DNA of 20,077 bases from a virus: positions 1 through 20,077 of IMG/VR virus record IMGVR_UViG_3300032048_000221. The stretch is one strand, 5' to 3'. Positions 14,045-20,077 of this stretch are shown piece after piece (the stretch's first letter is position 1; every line of letters begins with the position of its first letter). The notes below the pieces were generated by a model that made no database searches, had not been told where the DNA came from, and was given only the letters and a program-made list of their open reading frames with translations. A program made the translations under genes and the position numbers.

Positions 14045-15049
14045 ATGGCTTCATCATTTACAACAAATTTAGATCTAGAAAAACCAGCACCGGGGGATCA
14101 AGCTAATGCTTGGGGGTTAACTTTAAATTCAAATTTTGATTCAATTGATACTGCAATTTCATTGAAATACGCAGGAACACCACAAGGTAATTTAGCTGGT
14201 TCTTTTGTAGGTCAAATAGCAGTTGATACTTCTAATAATATTATTTATATTTGTACAACTGCTGGAAATATTGGTGCATCAGTTTGGACACCATCAAATC
14301 TTGCAGATTCTACGATTGCACTAACTGGGGATGTGACAGGATCTTCTTCATTCTCAAATGGCAATGTATCTATAGCTACAACCTACGCAACCAGCCCAGT
14401 CCCAAGTGGAATAATTTCAATGTTTGGAGGTACTTCCGCACCGACTGGCTATCTACTTTGTGATGGGACAGCAGTAAGTAGAACAACTTATGCTGACCTA
14501 TATGCAATTATTGCCACAAATTTTGGATCTGGTAATGGAAGTTCAACTTTCAATTTGCCTAATTTACAAGATAAATTTCCTATAGGAAAAGGATCCACTT
14601 ATTCATTAAACAATACTGGAGGAAGTTCTACTTTCACACCAGCAGGAACAAACGGAAGTATAACACCTAGCGGAACTGTATCCGTAAGTGGAAGTACTGG
14701 TTCACATACATTAACGGAATCTGAAATCCCAGCACACTTTCACTATACTGCAAATACAGATAACAATTTTGCAAATGGTAATGAGTTACAAAACAATACA
14801 AGCTGGACTTTTACTGCTCGTTCATGGGGGGGAGCAGGAAACAATGACTATATTTTATATGCATCAAACAACAATTCATCTAATCTCGCTGGTAAATCAA
14901 GTTCTGTTGGTTCCAGTAGTAGTCACCAACATACAAGTAGTGGATTAACAGCTTCTTTTAATGGGAATGGAGTTACACCTTCGTTTACAGGAACTAGTGG
15001 AGCAAGTCTGCCTCCTTATGTATGTGTAAATTATATTATTAAAACTTAG
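14045..15049 (+). CDS. Short tail fibre with phage tail-collar domain
   Basis: Residues 1-35 are a docking segment also present, without gaps, in the next gene. Residues about 91-99 (IALTGDVTG) start the shaft. Residues 118-182 are the tail-collar domain (PSGIISMFGGTSAPTGYLLC onward to LQDKFPIG), as in T4 gp12. The C-terminal half is Gly/Ser/Asn-rich with two His-x-His pairs (H231/H233 and H294/H296), which in gp12-type fibres bind metal in the trimeric tip, and ends in PPYVCVNYIIKT. It should bind a host surface receptor. AGGAT lies close before the ATG. The stop is TAG. Confidence 0.85.
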   Translation: MASSFTTNLDLEKPAPGDQANAWGLTLNSNFDSIDTAISLKYAGTPQGNLAGSFVGQIAVDTSNNIIYICTTAGNIGASVWTPSNLADSTIALTGDVTGSSSFSNGNVSIATTYATSPVPSGIISMFGGTSAPTGYLLCDGTAVSRTTYADLYAIIATNFGSGNGSSTFNLPNLQDKFPIGKGSTYSLNNTGGSSTFTPAGTNGSITPSGTVSVSGSTGSHTLTESEIPAHFHYTANTDNNFANGNELQNNTSWTFTARSWGGAGNNDYILYASNNNSSNLAGKSSSVGSSSSHQHTSSGLTASFNGNGVTPSFTGTSGASLPPYVCVNYIIKT

Positions 15050-15057
15050 GAGTTTCT

Positions 15058-16269
15058 ATGTCGAGTACTAATACAACAAATTTAAATTTTACAAAACCAG
15101 ACGTTGGTTCAGAATCAAATAACTGGGGAAATTTATTAAATACAAATTTTGATGAACTTGATAAGGCTCTTGGACAAATTCTTTCAAAGAGTGTTGGTGG
15201 TAATTCTGATATCTCTTTATCATCATCTGAAAGTCAATACGCAGTTTTAGAATTAACTGGAACATTAACAGGGAATATTAGTGTCCGAACGTATAATGAT
15301 AGTTCTCGTCCTTACATCGTATTTAATAACACAGGCGGAGCATATACATTAACATTTAAAACAGCAAATGGTACTGGAGTTGAAATAACACAAGGACAAA
15401 AAAATATTATTTATTCTGATGGAACGAATATGGTTTTAGCTGTTTCAACAGGTAATCTTTCAAGTGCAAGAACAATAACTCTTTCAGGAGATGTCACAGG
15501 TTCAGTTTCAACAGACTTCTCAACTAACCCTACTATCACAACAGCAATTGATGCTGGAGTTATAGTTGATGCAGATGTTAATTCATCGGCTGCAATCGAT
15601 GCAACAAAAATTGCAAACGGAAATGTTTCTAATACTGAATTTCAATATTTAGACAATTGTACAGGAGAGATTCAAACACAAATTAATGCAAAAATAGATG
15701 GGTCAGCTTTAAATGCAAGTAATCTATCATCAGGAACAGTACCTGACGCTAGGTTTCCAGCAACCCTACCGACTGCAAGTGCAGCTAATTTAACAAGCAT
15801 ACCTGCTGGGAATCTTACTGGTACTGTAGCTGATGCAAGAATTTCAACTTTAACATCAAGTAAATTATCTGGTGCGTTGCCTGCAATTGATGGTTCTGCG
15901 TTAACAGGTATAGATCCTGCTCCTTCTTCTACTTCAGCAATTGGTGCAATTAGAGAAGTATGTCTTTATGCAAGTTCTGGTACTACCCCATCTGGAACAT
16001 TAACTCAGGGTGCAACAATAACTCCGAATACTTGGTCTTCTGGCAATACTTATGTATCAGATGCTCCAGAAGAAAAGACATCAAACAATTCCGCTTATAG
16101 AGGTTTTTATCAACAGGGTACTTTTGCAATTCAAAGTAAAACAAGAAGTAGTTTAACTGGAACTTGGCAAATTATTGTTCCACCTACTTATAAGACTGGC
16201 TCAACAGGCGGGGGTAGTGGTTATAACTGGGCCACATCATCAGCCGGATTAATGCAAAGGATTTCATAA
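15058..16269 (+). CDS. Second tail fibre sharing the docking segment
   Basis: This 403-residue fibre begins with a 35-residue docking segment like that of the previous fibre (T6-T7-N8-L9, K13-P14, W23-G24, N28-x-N30-F31-D32). A short beta domain follows, then TLSGDVTG (141-148) and a shaft of typical fibre phrases: NTEFQYLDNCTGEIQTQINA, SSGTVPDARFP, and GNLTGTVADARI. These build trimeric fibres. The C-terminal 100 residues (from about EVCLYASSGTT) differ from the collar type and are presumably the tip. AGGAG lies just before the ATG. The gene overlaps the following one by TAATG. It probably forms a second receptor-binding fibre or a partner in a branched fibre. Confidence 0.82.
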   Translation: MSSTNTTNLNFTKPDVGSESNNWGNLLNTNFDELDKALGQILSKSVGGNSDISLSSSESQYAVLELTGTLTGNISVRTYNDSSRPYIVFNNTGGAYTLTFKTANGTGVEITQGQKNIIYSDGTNMVLAVSTGNLSSARTITLSGDVTGSVSTDFSTNPTITTAIDAGVIVDADVNSSAAIDATKIANGNVSNTEFQYLDNCTGEIQTQINAKIDGSALNASNLSSGTVPDARFPATLPTASAANLTSIPAGNLTGTVADARISTLTSSKLSGALPAIDGSALTGIDPAPSSTSAIGAIREVCLYASSGTTPSGTLTQGATITPNTWSSGNTYVSDAPEEKTSNNSAYRGFYQQGTFAIQSKTRSSLTGTWQIIVPPTYKTGSTGGGSGYNWATSSAGLMQRIS

Positions 16270-18035
16270 TGGCATTATCATCATTAACAATAGCACCAGG
16301 AATAGTAAAAGATGAAACGGAATTTTCTCAAGAAGGCAGATATATTGATGGTGATAAAGTTCGTTTTAAAAATGGATTACCAGAAAAAATAGGTGGATGG
16401 TCGAAGCTATCCACAACAGCATTAACTGGTGTTCCTCGTTGTTTATCTGCATGGTCAACAAATGATCAAACAGATCTTATTGCAGCTCTTACAACTGAAA
16501 GATTTTATGTATACAAAAATGGATATTTAAATGATCGCACACCTTATCGAATTAATGGAACTGGAACTTTAACTAATAAAATTTCAACAACAAATGGTTC
16601 TGCAATAGTTTCAATTGAACACACTACTCATGGATTAGGAGAAAATGATTGGGTAAAACTTTTTAATGTTACAATCAACAATGTAACTTTAAATGGTGAC
16701 TTTCAAGTTGATACTATTACTGATGCAAATAATTATAAAATTACTGCTTCTACAAACGCAGACACAACAGCGAGTGGGGTTGGTGGAAGTTTAAGTTATG
16801 GTTATTATATGGCAGTTGGAAACACTTCTTCATTCGCATCTTTTGGGTATGGAACAGGAACTTATAACCAAGGCACTTACGGAACAGCAAGAACCTCTGG
16901 TTCAGGAATTACACTTTCCCTTAAAACTTTTACAATGGACAACTGGGGTGAAGATTTAGTTTTTTGTCCAAGTGGAGATCGTCCATATTATTATGATGCA
17001 TCAACTGATGCGTCACAAATTGTAAGTGCAAATACTCCTGATAATAACCAAGGGATTGTTGTAACCGAACAAAGACATTTAGTTTGCTTTGGGGCTGATG
17101 GCGATCCAATGAAAATTGCTTGGTCTGATCAAGAAGATTTTACAACATGGACAGCAGCTACGACAAATGACGCTGGAACAAACCTTTTATCTGGTGGCAC
17201 AATTATGGTTGGAGGTAAAAGATTAAGAGGGGGTAATGTTTTATTATGGTCTGATACTACAACCTTTTTAATGCAATATACAGCAGACACTTTAGTATTT
17301 AACTTTAATATTGTTGGTACAAACTGTGGATTGATTGCACCTAAAGCATCTGTAGAAGTTGGTGGATTATCATTCTGGATGAGTAAACAAAATTTCTTTA
17401 TGTATGATGGTTATTCTAAAAAATTAGATTCATCTGCTATTGAAAAATATGTATTCAATGATTTTAATTTTGATCAAAGATCAAAAGTATTTGCTGCTCA
17501 TAATTCAAAGTTTGATGAAGTGTGGTGGTTCTATCCAAGTGCAAGTTCCTCTCATAATGATCGTTATGTAATTTATAATATGAAAGATCAAAGCTGGTCT
17601 GTTGGTCAGTTAGATAGATCATGTTGGATTGATGCCCCTACTTGGGCTTATCCACTTGCTTCAAATGAACTTGGGGATAGTTATATTTATGAACATGAAA
17701 AAGGTACTGATGCCGATGGTTCAGTATTAGATTCAAGTATTAAGACGGCTCCAGTAGATATTGGAGAAGGTGATTCAATTGCAGACCTATTTGGCTGGAT
17801 TCCAGATTTTGAAGATCAAACGGGTGATTTACATTTAACAGTAGATTTAAAAGACAAACCAAATTCAACTGTTGAAACAATTGGACCATATGCAATTAAA
17901 TCAACTACAGAAAAAATAGATATGCGTAATAGTGCACGATCTTTAGCTTTTACAATAAGAAGTAATGAGTTAGGTGGACATTATCGTATGGGTAAAAATA
18001 GAATTGATATCGCTCCTGCAGGAAGACGAAGATAA
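16269..18035 (+). CDS. Large tail protein, P22 gp10-type (tail hub or stabilisation)
   Basis: This 588-residue protein opens with the recognisable pattern LTIAPGIVKDETEF, GRYIDGDKVRFKNGLPEKIG and GGWSKL, then RCLSAW. These typify the large podovirus tail proteins related to the P22 head-completion/stabilisation protein gp10, which form the tube or hub below the adaptor. A beta-propeller-like body follows. Residues about 99-176 (from TGTLTNKIST to GVGGSLSYG) look like an inserted Ig-like module of the 'SI.HTTHGL...DWV' type. AAAGGA at 16256-16261 sits in the end of the fibre gene for its TAATG start. Membership in the family is confident; the precise location in the tail is inferred. Confidence 0.78.
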   Translation: MALSSLTIAPGIVKDETEFSQEGRYIDGDKVRFKNGLPEKIGGWSKLSTTALTGVPRCLSAWSTNDQTDLIAALTTERFYVYKNGYLNDRTPYRINGTGTLTNKISTTNGSAIVSIEHTTHGLGENDWVKLFNVTINNVTLNGDFQVDTITDANNYKITASTNADTTASGVGGSLSYGYYMAVGNTSSFASFGYGTGTYNQGTYGTARTSGSGITLSLKTFTMDNWGEDLVFCPSGDRPYYYDASTDASQIVSANTPDNNQGIVVTEQRHLVCFGADGDPMKIAWSDQEDFTTWTAATTNDAGTNLLSGGTIMVGGKRLRGGNVLLWSDTTTFLMQYTADTLVFNFNIVGTNCGLIAPKASVEVGGLSFWMSKQNFFMYDGYSKKLDSSAIEKYVFNDFNFDQRSKVFAAHNSKFDEVWWFYPSASSSHNDRYVIYNMKDQSWSVGQLDRSCWIDAPTWAYPLASNELGDSYIYEHEKGTDADGSVLDSSIKTAPVDIGEGDSIADLFGWIPDFEDQTGDLHLTVDLKDKPNSTVETIGPYAIKSTTEKIDMRNSARSLAFTIRSNELGGHYRMGKNRIDIAPAGRRR

Positions 18036-18280
18036 TGGCAAAGCGAGGATTGTTTTTAGGATCATCCCCAAAAGAATATGATCAAAGATATACAAATGAT
18101 GTTTCTTCAAAAATAGAAGAAATTGTTAGACAGCTTTCTTTAGTGAGTAAGGAACCTTACGTCACTAGTAATTCAACAGATACACGAACTTTTGATGTAT
18201 CAACAACAACTTTAACAGAAATAGCAAATGTAGTGGCAACACTAATTGCAGATTTAAAAAATAGAGGAGTACTAAAATAA
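18035..18280 (+). CDS. Small tail-region protein (81 aa)
   Basis: This soluble protein has a helical middle (SSKIEEIVRQLSLVSKEPY) and a C-terminal segment with the phrase TRTFDVSTTTLTEIANVVAT and then LIADLKNRGVLK. The last phrase is a common small-protein ending in podovirus tail operons and is predicted to be a strand followed by a helix, possibly for oligomerisation. It is bound to its neighbours by TAATG overlaps at both ends, with an AGGA-type ribosome site upstream. It is unrecognised at the functional level; a chaperone or minor tail component is possible. Confidence 0.7.
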   Translation: MAKRGLFLGSSPKEYDQRYTNDVSSKIEEIVRQLSLVSKEPYVTSNSTDTRTFDVSTTTLTEIANVVATLIADLKNRGVLK

Positions 18281-19308
18281 TGGTAACACCAGTACAAAAT
18301 ATGGGACCGACAATGGTTCCACCACCAGGGAATGTTGGGGCAATGCCTCCAGATCCTGCTGGGCAAAACATGCAACAATTTGCAGAAGCAACAGGACGAG
18401 GCGGAGATAAAATATTAGGACACTTAACTCCAGGGGAAATCGTAATACCTATGGATGCTCAAACCGAAGAAGTAATAGTGGCAGTAAGGGATGCTTTTGA
18501 AAAAGCAGGAATGAACCCACGAGAATACGTTGTAGGGGATGCAGAAAATAGAATTAACCCACAAACTGGGAATCCAGAATATTTTAGTTGGAGTAGTCTT
18601 AATCCGTTTAAAAAAATAAAAAAACTAGGAAAGAAAATTAAAAAAAGTAAATTTTTAAGAACTGCAATTCCTTTAGTAGCTTCTATGTTCTTACCAATGT
18701 TAGCACCAGCACTAATGGCTAATCCTCTAATGGCTGCTGGGATAAACTATACAACTAATAGACTTGTTGGTAATGATCATAAATCAAGTTTAATGGGAGC
18801 AGCAATGGCTGGAGTTGGAACTGGAGTAGCAAATAAAGCGGCTGGGTCAACCTTCATGGGAGGGGGAGCAGAAGCTGGAGCCTCTACAAATTTCTTAACT
18901 GGAGCACCATCACCTCAATTGGATCCAATTAATACTATGACTGCAGGTGATGCTGGAGCCAATATATTTGGATCTGGAGTAACTGGCGGAGCTACACTCG
19001 CTCAGACACCAGTTATACCTTCCTCTACTCTTGGAATGGAAGCATCAATGGTTGGAGCAGGAGCACCAACTCTTGGAGCAGCCCCTGCTGGTGTAGTAAC
19101 TGGAGCGGCTGGTCAAATGGCTGGAAGTGCAACTGGTGGAATGGCACAAGCTGGAGCAGATGAAGCAGATAAACAAAAACAATTAGCGGAAGCGGCAATG
19201 GCTAAATTCAATAAACCTTTACCTCAATTAACTGAAGATGAGTTAAGGGAATTAATGAATGATCCTCTGAACAGAGATGTGAGTGGAGGAATTTACGAAT
19301 ACGCATAA
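18280..19308 (+). CDS. Internal virion / ejection-type protein (342 aa)
   Basis: The protein is rich in Gly, Ala, Met and Pro. An early element, GRGGDKILGHLTPGEIVIPM (39-58), is the 'HLTPGEIVIP' signature frequent in phage internal and tape-measure proteins. A very basic segment follows (KKIKKLGKKIKKSKFLR, 111-127), directly before a hydrophobic stretch (128-156, Ala/Pro/Met/Leu-rich) and long Gly/Ala repeats to about residue 290. This arrangement suggests membrane interaction, as for proteins ejected to form a channel or protect DNA on entry. GAGGAG in the upstream gene precedes its TAATG start. The signature also occurs, in different form, in the muramidase protein. Confidence 0.7.
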   Translation: MVTPVQNMGPTMVPPPGNVGAMPPDPAGQNMQQFAEATGRGGDKILGHLTPGEIVIPMDAQTEEVIVAVRDAFEKAGMNPREYVVGDAENRINPQTGNPEYFSWSSLNPFKKIKKLGKKIKKSKFLRTAIPLVASMFLPMLAPALMANPLMAAGINYTTNRLVGNDHKSSLMGAAMAGVGTGVANKAAGSTFMGGGAEAGASTNFLTGAPSPQLDPINTMTAGDAGANIFGSGVTGGATLAQTPVIPSSTLGMEASMVGAGAPTLGAAPAGVVTGAAGQMAGSATGGMAQAGADEADKQKQLAEAAMAKFNKPLPQLTEDELRELMNDPLNRDVSGGIYEYA

Positions 19309-19748
19309 TGATAAGACTAGCCCTTAAAGAAGATGTGATTGATATCTTCATATTGTTGGAAAAGATGCATTCGGAAGCGAAAACATCTTATCCTCCAATT
19401 AATCAAGAACGAGCAGTTAATTATATTTCCCAGCATGTTTCAAATAAAATGTGTTGGGTTAGCCAAGATAAAACTGGAAAACTAAATGGAGTCATTGGGT
19501 GTTACTGGATGAATATGTGGTTTTCAGATCAAGGCGGATTATATGATGCGTTCTTTTATGTTGACTCTTCCGTTCAAAAGACAGGAGTTGGCAAAAAATT
19601 AATTAAGAAACTTAAAAAGTTTTCTAAAAAAAATAAACAACCTTTAATAATGTCAGTTTTAGATGGCAGATATATTGAAGCAAAAGACAAATTTTTTAAT
19701 GAAGCTGGTTTTCAAAGGGCTGGTGGAATTTACACATTAAAATTATAA
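19308..19748 (+). CDS. GNAT-family acetyltransferase
   Basis: This 146-residue enzyme shows the GNAT fold, which transfers acetyl from acetyl-CoA to an amine. Motif A is clear: FYVDSSVQKTGVGKKLIKKL (83-102) with the pyrophosphate loop Q90-K-T-G93-V-G95. The strand/helix ending FNEAGFQRAGGIYTL (130-144) is the usual motif B region. The length is that of a single-domain GNAT. The substrate is unknown: a virion protein, a host protein or a small molecule. Its TAATG overlap with the internal-protein gene and its place before another virion gene suggest it acts late and perhaps on the particle. Gly/Lys-rich neighbours offer many lysines. Confidence 0.85.
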   Translation: MIRLALKEDVIDIFILLEKMHSEAKTSYPPINQERAVNYISQHVSNKMCWVSQDKTGKLNGVIGCYWMNMWFSDQGGLYDAFFYVDSSVQKTGVGKKLIKKLKKFSKKNKQPLIMSVLDGRYIEAKDKFFNEAGFQRAGGIYTLKL

Positions 19749-19760
19749 GGAGATACTATT

Positions 19761-20077
19761 ATGTGCATGGGCGGTGGAGGTCAAAATCCAATTTCAACAT
19801 CGGTAACAGAAATACCAGATTGGTTGAAGGATGCGACTCAAAAAAATATTACAATGGCGGATACCATAGCAGGTACACCATATACAAATTATAAAAGTGC
19901 AGATCCAACAAAACGATTTGCAGACAGAACTGGTTTACAAACCAAAGGGGTAGACTATTTAAAAAATATGTACGACCCAAATACTGGAAAGTTACGTCCA
20001 GATGGTACACAAAGAGTTGATGATGCGATGTCGCAATTAAAAACTAATGCTGCTGGTGGTATTAGAGAAATAGGTGG
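19761..20077 (+). CDS. Probable internal virion protein, 5' part only
   Basis: The open frame continues beyond the right edge, so only the first 105 codons are seen. It starts MCMGGGGQNP, a Cys/Gly-rich opening often found in podovirus internal proteins. The following segment is hydrophilic with DWLKDATQKNITMADTIAGT and YKSADPTKRFADRTGL, then a helix. AAGGAGA (19747-19753) gives excellent spacing to the ATG. Its place after the ejection-type protein supports an internal virion (DNA-entry) role, but the C-terminal domains that would decide this are outside the window. Confidence 0.7.
   Translation, partial: MCMGGGGQNPISTSVTEIPDWLKDATQKNITMADTIAGTPYTNYKSADPTKRFADRTGLQTKGVDYLKNMYDPNTGKLRPDGTQRVDDAMSQLKTNAAGGIREIG

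Noticed and set aside
14251-14463. Plus-strand 70-codon frame inside the collar fibre gene
   Set aside because: Fully inside a strongly supported gene and Trp/Cys-rich without any family resemblance.

Overview
The window looks like part of the late (packaging and virion) region of a lytic, tailed marine phage with a short (podovirus-like) tail. Every supported gene lies on the + strand. Genes are packed with gaps of 0-60 bases or overlaps of 1-4 bases, base composition is AT-rich (roughly one third G+C by eye), and the standard code is used with TAA as the dominant stop. No tRNA, integrase, polymerase, CRISPR array or insertion sequence is visible. From memory, the layout resembles the HTVC010P-type pelagiphages and related uncultured marine podoviruses. 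An AT-rich alphaproteobacterial host such as SAR11 is therefore a reasonable guess, but the sequence does not prove it.

Layout. Bases 1-2246 hold an accessory block: the 3' end of an unrecognised gene, a 237-residue unknown, a protein with clear hallmarks of the ubiquinone-biosynthesis protein Coq4, and two very small membrane proteins. Bases 2200-5392 encode the large terminase and a virion-type protein carrying a pesticin-like muramidase domain. Bases 5392-7661 encode small structural proteins, including one built from twelve tandem 22-24-residue beta repeats. Bases 7673-12881 hold the head genes: portal, a tiny membrane protein, a PD-(D/E)XK nuclease with an overlapping basic protein, a helical protein, scaffold and major capsid protein. 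A strong terminator follows the capsid gene. Two small genes then sit between it and a weaker terminator. Bases 13408-20077 hold tail and internal-virion genes: an adaptor, two fibre genes sharing an N-terminal anchor, a large tail protein of the P22 gp10 type, a small protein, an internal/ejection-type protein, a GNAT acetyltransferase, and the start of a probable internal virion protein that runs off the end.

How the genes work together. Portal, scaffold and capsid protein build the procapsid; the large terminase packages DNA through the portal; adaptor, tail protein and fibres complete the tail; the glycine/alanine-rich proteins and the muramidase probably act during genome entry. The most notable gene is the Coq4-like one. 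It retains the HDxxH-x11-E metal motif, so it looks like a potentially functional auxiliary metabolic gene acting on ubiquinone or another isoprenoid lipid. No other quinone-pathway gene is visible in the window.
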